Origin: Novosphingobium sp.
Lineage (GTDB): Bacteria > Pseudomonadota > Alphaproteobacteria > Sphingomonadales > Sphingomonadaceae
NCBI GenBank assembly: GCA_021299075.1
Contig: JAJTFU010000159.1
Location: 1 to 7,738 of the forward strand
Direction: 5' to 3'
Length of the DNA: 7,738 bases
Shown here: one piece after another, positions 1 to 6,270 of the stretch
Layout: each line of letters opens with the position of its first letter
Numbering within the stretch: position 1 is the first letter of the stretch
Notes under the pieces: generated by a model
Databases searched by the model: none
What the model was told of the DNA's origin: nothing
The model's input: only the letters and a program-made list of their open reading frames with translations
Program-made: the position numbers and the translations under genes

Positions 1-2
1 AC

Positions 3-197
3 CTGATCTTCGACCTGGTCCCCGATGATGGCACCAGCCCGCTACGCGATGCGGTGGAGGAGAAATTCCCGACCGCCTGTTACGCCGTGCTCGAGCTGGA
101 TATCGACCGCTGGGCCGACCTGCGCGATCGCTGCGCTCGGCTGGTCCACCTGGTTCGCCCCCGCGATCTCGATCCTGCACTGGGCCCGCTGGTCTAG
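3..197 (+). CDS. C-terminal end of an unrecognised protein (5' end outside window)
   Basis: An open frame runs from the window edge (phase beginning at base 3) through 64 codons to a TAG stop at 195-197. The translation is plausible as real coding sequence: charged helical stretches such as SPLRDAVEEKFPTACYAVLE and a tail DPALGPLV, with third positions mostly G or C as in the neighbouring genes. No family motif is recognised in this fragment and no function is proposed. About 120 bases separate it from the next gene, which has its own promoter-like sequence, so the two are probably not one operon. Competing frames over this stretch would need an unlikely N-terminal extension of the downstream oxygenase. 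Confidence 0.6.
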   Translation: MIFDLVPDDGTSPLRDAVEEKFPTACYAVLELDIDRWADLRDRCARLVHLVRPRDLDPALGPLV

Positions 198-250
198 ACC
201 AGGGTCAAGCGCATCAATTTGCGCTCCTAATTTTGCGAGGCTTCCCCCAC

Positions 251-278
251 TCGACAGCGCCCCGCCCTCTGCTATGAC
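251..278 (+). promoter_or_regulatory. Putative sigma-70-type promoter for the nitronate monooxygenase gene
   Basis: A -35-like TCGACA (251-256, 5 of 6 matches to TTGACA) is followed after 16 bases by a -10-like TATGAC (273-278, 4 of 6 matches to TATAAT). The expected transcription start near 285 leaves a leader of about 35 bases before the ATG at 319. The leader contains a short inverted repeat, CTTAA (283-287) and TTAAG (296-300), of unknown meaning. Assigned by eye only. Confidence 0.4.
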
Positions 279-318
279 GCCGCTTAACCGTTCGATTAAG
301 TACCGGAGATTGTCACTC

Positions 319-1299
319 ATGCCGCTGCCCGCCCCGTTTGACCGCCTGCGCCTCCCCGTGATTGGTTCACCGCTCTTTATCGTTTCGGGTCCGGAGCTGG
401 TGATCGCCCAGTGCAAGGCTGGGATCATCGGCAGCTTCCCCGCGCTCAATGCCCGCCCCTCGGGCGTGCTGGACGAATGGCTCCACCGCATCACCGAGGA
501 GCTGGCCGCGCATAATCGCGACAATCCAGACCGTCCGGCCGCGCCCTATGCCGTGAACCAGATCGTCCACAAGACCAACAACCGGCTTGAGGAAGACATG
601 GAGGTCTGCGCCAAGTGGCAGGTGCCGATGACCATCACCTCGCTCGGTGCGCGCGAAGACATCAACAATGCGGTCCACGCCTGGGGCGGGATCGTGCTGC
701 ACGACGTGATCAATGATCGCTTCGCTCGTAAGGCGATCGAAAAGGGTGCCGACGGCCTGATCCCGGTCGCCGCCGGCGCGGGCGGCCATGCCGGCACGCT
801 CTCCCCCTTCGCGCTTATGCAGGAAATCCGCGAATGGTTCGATGGCCTGATCGCGCTATCTGGCTCAATCGCTTGTGGGCACTCAATCCTCGCCGCTCAG
901 GCGATGGGCGCCGACTTTGCCTATATTGGCACGCCGTGGATTGCGACCAAGGAAGCCAACGCGGTTGAGGGCTACAAGAACAGCATTGTCGAAAGCCGCG
1001 CCGACGACATCGTCTATTCCAACCTCTTCACCGGGGTGCACGGCAACTACCTGCGCCCCTCGATCGTTGCCGCGGGCCTCGATCCCGACAACCTGCCGGT
1101 GAGCGACCCCAGCAAGATGAACTTCGGCTCGGGCGGCAATACCGAAGCGAAGGCCTGGAAGGACATCTGGGGCTCGGGTCAGGGGATCAACGCAGTCAAG
1201 GCGGTGGAATCGGTGGCAGACCGGGTTGACCGGCTGGAAGCCGAATACAACCGCGCGCGGGCCGAACTGGCTGAAAAGGCGCGGATGGCCCTCGCTTAA
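319..1299 (+). CDS. Nitronate monooxygenase family protein (2-nitropropane dioxygenase-like, FMN-dependent)
   Basis: This 326-residue protein is of normal length for the NMO/2-nitropropane dioxygenase family, FMN-containing TIM-barrel enzymes that oxidise alkyl nitronates (such as propionate 3-nitronate) to carbonyl compounds and nitrite in the cytoplasm. Visible signatures are the N-terminal strand RLPVIGSPLFIVSGPELVIA (residues 11-30), the glycine turn with catalytic-type histidine GAGGHAG (153-159, His157), the FMN-phosphate loop region SGSIACGHS (181-189) and GADFAYIGT (197-205). The start ATG at 319 is chosen because GGAG (305-308) lies 10 bases upstream and family homology begins there; the frame is open further upstream, but that stretch does not look like family sequence and overlaps the preceding gene. 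The gene converges on the AHH nuclease gene with only 21 bases between stops and no clear terminator. Bacterial members are often annotated generically and true substrates are mostly untested, so the exact reaction is inferred. Confidence 0.9.
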   Translation: MPLPAPFDRLRLPVIGSPLFIVSGPELVIAQCKAGIIGSFPALNARPSGVLDEWLHRITEELAAHNRDNPDRPAAPYAVNQIVHKTNNRLEEDMEVCAKWQVPMTITSLGAREDINNAVHAWGGIVLHDVINDRFARKAIEKGADGLIPVAAGAGGHAGTLSPFALMQEIREWFDGLIALSGSIACGHSILAAQAMGADFAYIGTPWIATKEANAVEGYKNSIVESRADDIVYSNLFTGVHGNYLRPSIVAAGLDPDNLPVSDPSKMNFGSGGNTEAKAWKDIWGSGQGINAVKAVESVADRVDRLEAEYNRARAELAEKARMALA

Positions 1300-1320
1300 A
1301 TCTGACAACCTTCTGACCGC

Positions 1321-1851
1321 TCAGGGCCCGTCTACCGCGGTGGCGGGCCACAGGTCATCGACCAGGGCATCAAGCTCGGTAAAGTCTACCCCGCTGCCCA
1401 GCGGATCCTTGCGGCTGAGCAGCAATCTGCGTCGCTGATCAAGCAGTCGCCGCCGCAGCGCGCGTTGCAACAGCTCCAGCCGCGCCAGGGCGTCGGTCAG
1501 CGCGGCTTTAGGCGTTTGTGCCCGGCTGCGCGCCCAGCTCGCTTCGATCTGGCCAACCCGTTCACTCACCAGTTCGTTATAACTGCGGTGCGGGCCGCGA
1601 TGCAGCGGCAGGCCAATGCGCAGCGCCGAACGGTCGGTCGCCGGCAGCAGCAAGCCATTCTGGCGGAAATCATCGAAGCGTAACCGGTCCCGCCCCAGGG
1701 CGCGGAACAGAACGGCGGTACCCTCCCGTCGCAGCAGTTGCCGGGGCAGCAAGTGGTGCCGTTGCACCCCGGGATCATACCCGGCCTGATCGCGGCGATT
1801 GACTGCGCGAAAGGGTAGCCATGAGCGTTGCCCACCGCCCTGCTGGATCAC
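1321..1851 (-). CDS. AHH-type HNH/endonuclease VII-fold nuclease, stand-alone
   Basis: The 176-residue product carries the hallmarks of the AHH family of predicted nucleases (HNH/Endo VII fold): the paired histidines in VQRHHLLPRQLL (His32-His33, QRHH in place of canonical AHH), a central FDDFRQNGLLLP block (59-70) matching the family's 'aspartate...NGhhLP' segment, and LHRGPHRSYN (83-92) supplying further putative metal or catalytic histidines (His84, His88) and Tyr91. Residues 115-150 form an arginine- and leucine-rich, probably helical tail. Family members are best known as C-terminal toxin domains of polymorphic toxins; here the domain stands alone with no secretion signal, so an intracellular role is more likely. 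The GTG start (1851) overlaps the TGA of the upstream gene as GTGA, implying translational coupling. A G-rich stretch precedes the start. Family assignment is fairly confident; biological role is unknown. Confidence 0.75.
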   Translation of the reverse strand: MIQQGGGQRSWLPFRAVNRRDQAGYDPGVQRHHLLPRQLLRREGTAVLFRALGRDRLRFDDFRQNGLLLPATDRSALRIGLPLHRGPHRSYNELVSERVGQIEASWARSRAQTPKAALTDALARLELLQRALRRRLLDQRRRLLLSRKDPLGSGVDFTELDALVDDLWPATAVDGP

Positions 1852-2576
1852 CCCGCAGCCCCCATCGCGCTGACCAGAATGCGCAGTTCCATCCCATCGC
1901 GGACCGGGACGGCAAGCAGGTGCTCACCAGCCGGGCCAATAAAGTCCCGCTCTTCCCTGAGCGGGCCCGTTTGAACCAGCTCGTGAATCAGCCGGACGGC
2001 TAACCGCGCCATAGCGGCGGTCGTAAGACGCTTGTCCGGTTCAAAGCGCAATTCCTGACCGGTCAGCAGGCCGAGCCCGCGCGAAACCATCGCCCCGTTG
2101 GCTTCCTGCTCCAGCGCTGTCAGGGCCAGACCGGGAAAGGCTCCTCCACCCAGCCAATCCGCCATAGACCGCTGAAAAAGGTCCGGCGCCACCCACGATC
2201 CGGCCGGAGACCAGACCACCGCCGCGATACCAGGCAAGCTAGCCAGGCGCGCGCCCAGCCCCGCGAGCATGCGCAGCACGGGAAACAGGCCAGCTCCGCC
2301 AGCCAGATGGGCCCCGGGTGCCAGACTGACCACTTCGCCGGCGGGCATCGAGCGCAGACCGACCGTTGGCCCGGCCGGCGGCTGACAGTCGCCACTGCCC
2401 GGCGCGAGACCCGTGCAATCGAACGTCAATCCATGCGCCAGCAGCTCCGCCCATTCTCCAGTGGGGCTTCGGTGGGACAAGACGAAGACCGGTCCTGCAT
2501 CCTCACCAGCCTGATTGGCGAGCGCTTCCAGCGCGGCAAGATCGGGCCGGGAACCGGGCACGAAGACCAGGCACAA
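1848..2576 (-). CDS. Uncharacterised protein, weakly DUF4261-like; start uncertain
   Basis: This 242-residue protein has no family recognised with certainty. Visible features are a hydrophobic strand at the start (CLVFVPGSRPDLAALEALA), a glycine- and alanine-rich middle, AAVVWSPAGSWVAPDLF (118-134), then GLGLLTGQELRFEP (167-180) followed by a long helix and a GPAGEHLLAVPV segment near the C-terminus. The order of these blocks recalls the DUF4261 domain, but this is from memory of the pattern and weak. No signal peptide or membrane helix is evident. It overlaps the downstream AHH nuclease gene by 4 bases (GTGA), so the two are probably co-translated. The only start codon in this frame is TTG at 2576; the frame is open a further 20 codons upstream to a stop at 2637-2639 without ATG or GTG. 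An ATG at 2670 lies in a different frame, and removing one G from the G4 run at 2585-2588 would join it to this gene. Confidence 0.6.
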   Translation of the reverse strand: MCLVFVPGSRPDLAALEALANQAGEDAGPVFVLSHRSPTGEWAELLAHGLTFDCTGLAPGSGDCQPPAGPTVGLRSMPAGEVVSLAPGAHLAGGAGLFPVLRMLAGLGARLASLPGIAAVVWSPAGSWVAPDLFQRSMADWLGGGAFPGLALTALEQEANGAMVSRGLGLLTGQELRFEPDKRLTTAAMARLAVRLIHELVQTGPLREERDFIGPAGEHLLAVPVRDGMELRILVSAMGAAG

Positions 2577-2751
2577 CCGCGGCGCCCCATCCTTGCCCTG
2601 ATTGTTCCCGATCGTATCGATCGCCGGTCCTCCCGATCATTCGGCTCCAAACTTTCGGAATGTCTGGCATTTTTAGCCGCGCTTAGTCGAGTCCCCGCAG
2701 GCAAGTTGTCTCAGGTTTGGACCCAATTTCCCATCGCTGTGCGCAACTCCT
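2577..2751. other. Gap between minus-strand genes, possibly containing a lost or shifted N-terminus
   Basis: On the minus strand this gap begins with AGGAG (2747-2751) directly after the flavodoxin-fold gene stop, then a seven-codon reading frame (ATG 2734 to TGA 2711, MGNWVQT), then an ATG at 2670 opening MPDIPKVWSRMIGRTGDR, which looks like coding sequence but is out of frame with the downstream 242-residue gene. No convincing promoter or terminator was found. It may be leader sequence, or the damaged start of the downstream gene. Confidence 0.35.
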
Positions 2752-3225
2752 TCAAAAGACACCGGTGGCCAGGCCTTCAGCCAGAGCCGCCCCCAGCTCT
2801 GCCGCGCCCTGCAGTGCCGATTCAGGCACAACCTTGGGAGCAAGGATGGCTTCGGGGGTTTGCGCCGCAAGGTTGACGATGATCGGCTCGGCCACGCGCC
2901 GCAGCCGCCAGCCTGTAACGATCCGGTCGAGCTGGGCCTGCGCGCCGTGCCCGTCGCTGCCGGCGGTATTGATCGTCGCATAGGGGCGCCCCGCGACCTG
3001 CCCCAGCAGCGGATAGTAGTTGCGGTCGAAAAACTCCTTCATCGCCCCGCTCATGGTCCCGAGGTTTTCAGGGCAGGCGAAGAGGTAGCCGCTGGCCGCC
3101 AGCAGGTCTGCCGCATTGGCCTCGTCCGCGCCGAGCAGCACGGCGCGCCCGTCTGCGCCAGCAAAGGCCGCTTCGGCCAGGGCGCGTGCGGCGCCGGTGC
3201 GGCTGTGCCAGATGATTGCCAACAT
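2752..3225 (-). CDS. Flavodoxin-fold NAD(P)H-dependent oxidoreductase (WrbA/FMN reductase-like)
   Basis: The 157-residue product fits a single flavodoxin-fold domain. The N-terminal strand plus phosphate-binding loop MLAIIWHSRTGAARALAEA matches the FMN-phosphate loop (HSRTGAA, residues 7-13); CPENLGTMSGAMKEFFDR (51-68) is the characteristic FMN-isoalloxazine-contacting segment of NADPH-dependent FMN reductases and WrbA-like proteins; AGSDGHG (88-94) supplies the third flavin loop. The expected role is cytosolic flavin, quinone or small-molecule reduction; the electron acceptor cannot be told from sequence. The ATG at 3225 is preferred because family homology begins exactly there; an in-frame GTG at 3246 would add seven residues that look non-native (LGHDRD). 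The ribosome-binding signal is weak for both. The gene is divergent from recJ (95 bases between starts) and is first of a probable minus-strand group with the uncharacterised gene and the AHH nuclease, though 175 bases separate it from the next annotated start. Confidence 0.8.
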   Translation of the reverse strand: MLAIIWHSRTGAARALAEAAFAGADGRAVLLGADEANAADLLAASGYLFACPENLGTMSGAMKEFFDRNYYPLLGQVAGRPYATINTAGSDGHGAQAQLDRIVTGWRLRRVAEPIIVNLAAQTPEAILAPKVVPESALQGAAELGAALAEGLATGVF

Positions 3226-3320
3226 ATCCCGATCATGGCCCAGCACGAGCCTGCTGCAAAGCCGTGAAAAGCCGGGACCAGCCCCTTCTCAGCGCCTGCG
3301 GGTTCCGCTAGCCCGCACCC

Positions 3321-4811
3321 ATGGCTTCCGCCCCCTCCTCAATCCTCGGCATCGAACGCTCGCTGACTGGCCGGGCCTGGCGCTGGCGCGGCGGCAACAT
3401 GGACCTGTCGAGCAGCCCGGCTTCGCTCGATCACGATCTGGTTACCCAGCTGCTGCTCGCGCGCGGCGTGCCGCATGATGATGTGGAGCGGCACCGCAAT
3501 CCCTCGCTGCGGGCCTTCCTGCCCGATCCGTCCGCCTTCCGCGACATGGACCTGGCCGCTGAGCGGCTGGCCCAGGCTGTCCTGACCGGCGAGAGCCTGA
3601 CAGTTTATGGCGATTACGACGTCGATGGCGCGACCAGCGCCGCGCTGCTGATCCGGCTGCTGCGGATGTTGGGCCACCCGGCGCGCTATTACATCCCGGA
3701 CCGGCTGCTCGAAGGCTATGGGCCTTCGGGCGAGGCGCTGGTGCGGCTGGGGGCCGAAGGCTCCAGCCTGATCGTCACCGTCGATTGCGGGGCCATGGCC
3801 TATGAAGCGCTCGAGATGGCGCACACAGCCGGGATCGACGTGATCGTGGTCGATCACCACAAGTGCGCCGCTCAGTTACCCCTGGCAACCGCGCTGGTGA
3901 ATCCCAACCGGCTGGACGAGGATGACTTGGCCGCTGCCCATGGCCACCTCGCGGCCGTCGGCGTTGCCTTCCTGCTCGCCGTGGCGACCGTGCGCGTGCT
4001 GCGCCAGCGTGGCTTCTTCGCCGATCTAGCCGAGCCGGACCTGTTCTCGCTGCTCGATCTGGTCGCCCTGGGCACGGTGGCCGACGTTGCCGCGCTACAT
4101 GGGCTCAACCGGGCGATGGTGGCCCAGGGCCTGAAAGTGATGGCCCGGCGTGAGAATATCGGCATGGCCGCGCTGATCGATGCCAGCCGTCTGAACCGCG
4201 CGCCGACCTGCAGCGACCTGGGCTTTGCCCTCGGCCCGCGGATCAATGCCGGGGGCCGGGTGGGCGAGGCAACCCTGGGCGTCCGCCTGCTCACCACCGA
4301 AGACCCCGATGAGGCGCGGGCCATCGCCGCCCAGCTTTCGCAATTGAACGAGGAACGCCGCGCGATCGAGGCGGCCGTGCAGGAAGCCGCCGAAGCTCAG
4401 CTGGAGAGCCAGCACAACCGGGCAGTCGTGCTCCTGGCTGGGGCCGGCTGGCATCCCGGCGTGATCGGAATCGTGGCCGGGCGGATCAAGGAAAAGTCAG
4501 GCCGCCCCGCAATCGTCATTGCGCTCGACGCCGATGAGCACGGCAATGGCAAAGGCTCGGGCCGCTCGATTGCCGGCGTCGATCTCGGCGCCGCGATCAT
4601 CGCCGCGCGCGAGGCCGGGCTGCTGATCGCGGGTGGCGGCCATGCGATGGCGGCGGGACTGACCATCGACCCCGGCCGCCTCAATGCGCTGGCCGAATTT
4701 CTGGATGACCGGCTGGGCGCGGCCGTTACGGCTGCCCAGGCCAGTCAATCGCTGCAACTGGACCTGGATCGACGATTGGGGCAGCCGTCCAGCGGCCGAA
4801 CTGCACATTGA
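3321..4811 (+). CDS. recJ: Single-stranded-DNA-specific 5'-3' exonuclease RecJ, C-terminally truncated by frameshift/deletion
   Basis: RecJ degrades single-stranded DNA 5' to 3' in recombination (RecFOR pathway), mismatch repair and base-excision repair. The open frame gives 496 residues against an expected ~580-600. The N-terminus SILGIERSLTGRAW (residues 7-20) is typical of proteobacterial RecJ. DHH-domain motifs are intact: DYDVDG (98-103), VDCG (154-157), VVDHH (176-180), GTVADVA (251-257). So are RINAGGR (307-313) and the DHHA1 blocks GAGWHPGVIGIVAGR (374-388), GSGRSI (412-417) and GGGHAMAAG (438-446). Native similarity stops around residue 483 (SLQLDLD); the last 13 residues (RRLGQPSSGRTAH) are a frameshifted reading of the natural C-terminus, whose true frame ends at 4833. 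About 80-95 residues, most of the C-terminal OB domain, are absent. ATG 3321 is forced by an in-frame TAG at 3309-3311 and homology starting at once; no Shine-Dalgarno is visible. The OB domain helps DNA binding, so activity of this form is doubtful. Confidence 0.93.
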   Translation: MASAPSSILGIERSLTGRAWRWRGGNMDLSSSPASLDHDLVTQLLLARGVPHDDVERHRNPSLRAFLPDPSAFRDMDLAAERLAQAVLTGESLTVYGDYDVDGATSAALLIRLLRMLGHPARYYIPDRLLEGYGPSGEALVRLGAEGSSLIVTVDCGAMAYEALEMAHTAGIDVIVVDHHKCAAQLPLATALVNPNRLDEDDLAAAHGHLAAVGVAFLLAVATVRVLRQRGFFADLAEPDLFSLLDLVALGTVADVAALHGLNRAMVAQGLKVMARRENIGMAALIDASRLNRAPTCSDLGFALGPRINAGGRVGEATLGVRLLTTEDPDEARAIAAQLSQLNEERRAIEAAVQEAAEAQLESQHNRAVVLLAGAGWHPGVIGIVAGRIKEKSGRPAIVIALDADEHGNGKGSGRSIAGVDLGAAIIAAREAGLLIAGGGHAMAAGLTIDPGRLNALAEFLDDRLGAAVTAAQASQSLQLDLDRRLGQPSSGRTAH

Positions 4812-4833
4812 CGATGCGGCCTGGGCCGATTGA
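4768..4833 (+). pseudogene. recJ: Out-of-frame remnant of the native RecJ C-terminus
   Basis: In the +1 frame relative to the main recJ reading frame, bases 4768-4833 encode IDDWGSRPAAELHIDDAAWA plus a final D and a TGA stop. This is recognisable as the usual alphaproteobacterial RecJ ending (a 'DDWGGR...AELHI.D' block closing the OB domain). It begins immediately where the main frame loses RecJ similarity, at the junction GGATCGACGA (4766-4775). It is therefore the far side of an internal deletion whose length is not a multiple of three, not an independent gene. Confidence 0.8.
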
Positions 4834-4853
4834 AATATTCTTGCAAAAAGCGG

Positions 4854-4882
4854 CTTGACCCTCTCCCGTCCCTTCCCTAAAC
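4854..4882 (+). promoter_or_regulatory. Putative promoter of the tRNA-Glu gene
   Basis: CTTGAC (4854-4859; TTGAC core from 4855) is a good alphaproteobacterial -35 element. A poor -10-like CTAAAC or CCTAAA lies at 4876-4882 with a spacer of 15-17 bases. That places initiation about 25 bases before the mature tRNA 5' end, as expected for a tRNA precursor leader. The -10 is weak, so the call is tentative. Confidence 0.35.
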
Positions 4883-4914
4883 GCCCGGCCTGCCTGACGG
4901 CCTCAAGCCGGTTT

Positions 4915-4990
4915 GGCCCCTTCGTCTAGCGGTCTAGGACGCGGCCCTTTCACGGCTGAAACACGGGTTCGAGTCCCGTAGGGGTCACCA
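4915..4990 (+). tRNA. tRNA-Glu (anticodon UUC), CCA encoded
   Basis: The full cloverleaf can be folded by hand. The acceptor stem pairs GGCCCCT (4915-4921) with AGGGGTC (4980-4986), including one G-U pair. The D arm is GTC/GAC around the AGCGGTCTAG loop. The anticodon stem CGGCC (4942-4946) pairs with GGCTG (4954-4958) around the loop CTTTCAC, giving anticodon TTC at 4949-4951. The T arm is ACGGG-TTCGAGT-CCCGT. A4987 is the discriminator and CCA at 4988-4990 is encoded. Anticodon UUC and the overall sequence match bacterial tRNA-Glu. The gene sits between recJ and phoR on the same strand. No integrase gene or duplicated 3' end is visible, so there is no sign it serves as an attachment site here. 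Confidence 0.96.
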
Positions 4991-5001
4991 CCAGCTTCCG
5001 G

Positions 5002-5037
5002 CAGGTGCCAGCACAAAAATGGTCGCTGGCATGCCTG
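5002..5037 (+). other. Hairpin between tRNA-Glu and phoR
   Basis: CAGG (5002-5005), T, GCCAGC (5007-5012) can pair with GCTGGC (5025-5030), ATG, CCTG (5034-5037): ten base pairs with a small internal loop, around a 12-base loop containing A5. No run of T follows, so it is not a standard intrinsic terminator. It could define the 3' trailer of the tRNA precursor or sit in the phoR leader. Confidence 0.4.
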
Positions 5038-5065
5038 GCCCGGACAGACTAATCATCCCAACCGC

Positions 5066-6253
5066 ATGACCGGCAAGCTCCCGCTCCCAGGATTGTTCCT
5101 TGCCGCACTTGCCGCGCTTGGCCTGGCCGTCGCCGGAGTCAGCTTGCCGCTGGTCGGCGCCGTAGTGCTGGTCTGGATCGGTTCGTTGTGGCTGACCCTG
5201 CCCGAACCCGAACTGGCCGAAATCCGTGTCGACAAGGCCGAGGTTACCCGCGATGCGGTGCGCGAGGCGATTGAATCGCTCGGCGCGCCCTTGCTGGTGC
5301 TGGAAGGCACCCGGATCGTCATGGCCAATGCTGCCGCGCGCGCTGCCCTGGGAGCACACGTGCAGGGCCAGGACGCGCGAATCGCCTTGCGCCACCCTGA
5401 TGCCATGCGCCTGCTGGACATGGCCGATGGCGACAGCGTGACCATTCCCGGCTTCACCGGCACGCGCAGTCTGTGGCAACTGACCCGCCGCCGGATCGAC
5501 AAGCAGCGCTGGCTGATCGAACTGGCCGACCGGACCACCGAAGCCGATGTCAGCCGTGCCCACACCGATTTCGTTGCCAATGCCAGCCATGAACTGCGCA
5601 CCCCGCTGGCTTCGATCATCGGCTATGTCGAGACGCTGGAGGAAGGCGGCCCGGCAGTCGATGCCGAAGCGCAGAAGCGGTTCCTCGGGATTGTCCTGCG
5701 CGAGGCCCGGCGGATGCTGTCGCTGGTCGAGGATCTGCTCTCACTGAGCCACGCCGAAGCCGAAAAGCACGACCATCCGACCGAACCGCTCGATCTCGGC
5801 AAGCTCGCCGCGCGTGTTGTTGGCGAAGTCGCCTCGCTGCGCGGCAAGGAACAGGTCCAGCTCGTCGCCGCAGCGGACGGCGCGGTGGTAGCGGGCGATT
5901 CGACCCAGCTTGAACAGCTGCTGCGCAACCTGATCGATAATGCGCTGAAATATGGTGGCGCAGACTCGCCGGTCGAAGTGAGCGTGGCGGCACCCCAAGC
6001 GAACACGATCGAACTGGCAGTTACCGACCATGGTCCGGGTATCGCGCCCGAGCACCTGCCGCACCTGACCCGGCGCTTTTACCGCACCGATCCGGGCCGC
6101 AGCCGCGCTTCGGGCGGCACCGGTCTGGGCCTGGCGATCGTCAAGCATATTGTGGAGCGGCACCGCGGCAAGCTGGACATCACCAGCACCCTCGGCGAAG
6201 GAACACGCGTGACTGTTTCGCTGCCGAAAACCGAGCTGGCGGCGTTGTCATAA
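5066..6253 (+). CDS. phoR: Phosphate-regulon sensor histidine kinase PhoR
   Basis: PhoR is the inner-membrane histidine kinase that phosphorylates PhoB when the Pst transporter signals low phosphate. The 395-residue protein begins with two adjacent hydrophobic segments (about residues 8-27 and 28-45) with almost no periplasmic loop, as is usual for PhoR. A PAS-like region follows (about 65-155, from IESLGAPLLVLEGTRIVMAN). The dimerisation/phosphotransfer segment DFVANASHELRTPLASIIGY (168-187) carries the phosphorylated His175. ATPase motifs are complete: N-box LLRNLIDNALKYG (285-297), G1 DHGPGIAP (321-328), F-box RRFYRTD (336-342), and G2 GGTGLGLAIVKH (350-361). Start ATG 5066 is the only ATG upstream of the first membrane segment; no Shine-Dalgarno is visible, so initiation may be weak or leaderless. 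The stop codon TAA (6251-6253) overlaps the Pho box of pstS. The location directly before pstS-pstC supports PhoR over other kinases. Confidence 0.93.
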   Translation: MTGKLPLPGLFLAALAALGLAVAGVSLPLVGAVVLVWIGSLWLTLPEPELAEIRVDKAEVTRDAVREAIESLGAPLLVLEGTRIVMANAAARAALGAHVQGQDARIALRHPDAMRLLDMADGDSVTIPGFTGTRSLWQLTRRRIDKQRWLIELADRTTEADVSRAHTDFVANASHELRTPLASIIGYVETLEEGGPAVDAEAQKRFLGIVLREARRMLSLVEDLLSLSHAEAEKHDHPTEPLDLGKLAARVVGEVASLRGKEQVQLVAAADGAVVAGDSTQLEQLLRNLIDNALKYGGADSPVEVSVAAPQANTIELAVTDHGPGIAPEHLPHLTRRFYRTDPGRSRASGGTGLGLAIVKHIVERHRGKLDITSTLGEGTRVTVSLPKTELAALS

Positions 6254-6262
6254 ACTTGTCAT
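6245..6262 (+). promoter_or_regulatory. Pho box (PhoB binding site) upstream of pstS
   Basis: Two exact TTGTCAT repeats (6245-6251 and 6256-6262) are separated by AAAC, giving the 11-base periodicity of a PhoB site. The 18 bases match 15 of 18 positions of the consensus CTGTCAT-AWAW-CTGTCAY. The site ends 48 bases before the pstS ATG and includes the last bases and the stop codon of phoR. In Pho promoters such a box replaces the -35 element; no convincing -10 hexamer was found at the expected distance. It predicts phosphate-starvation induction of pstSC. Confidence 0.85.
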
Positions 6263-6270
6263 GGAACTAC

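Noticed and set aside
25..318. Upstream extension of the nitronate monooxygenase frame by 98 residues
   Set aside because: Composition is unlike the family, it overlaps the preceding gene's better coding frame, and a good ribosome binding site marks ATG 319.
1300..1320. Bidirectional terminator between the converging nitronate monooxygenase and nuclease genes
   Set aside because: The 21-base gap holds no GC-rich stem with a T-run on either strand.
2610..2626. GATCG-rich imperfect palindrome upstream of the uncharacterised gene
   Set aside because: Short, imperfect and common in this base composition; no positional logic as an operator.
2711..2734. Seven-codon minus-strand frame (MGNWVQT) after an AGGAG sequence
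   Set aside because: Too short to support as a gene, with 12-base spacing to the ribosome-binding sequence and no homology or attenuator-like content; mentioned only within the gap description.
4851..4910. Inverted repeat CGGCTTGA / TCAAGCCG around the tRNA leader
   Set aside because: Eight bases separated by 44 is within chance expectation in GC-rich DNA, and the left arm is explained by the -35 element.
4968..4990. tRNA-Glu 3' end as an integrative-element attachment site
   Set aside because: No integrase, no duplicated tRNA 3' segment and no compositional shift downstream; the region continues with ordinary phoR-pst genes.
4985..5619. Long minus-strand open frames opposite phoR
   Set aside because: These are shadow frames of high-GC coding sequence; the + strand encodes complete histidine-kinase motifs.
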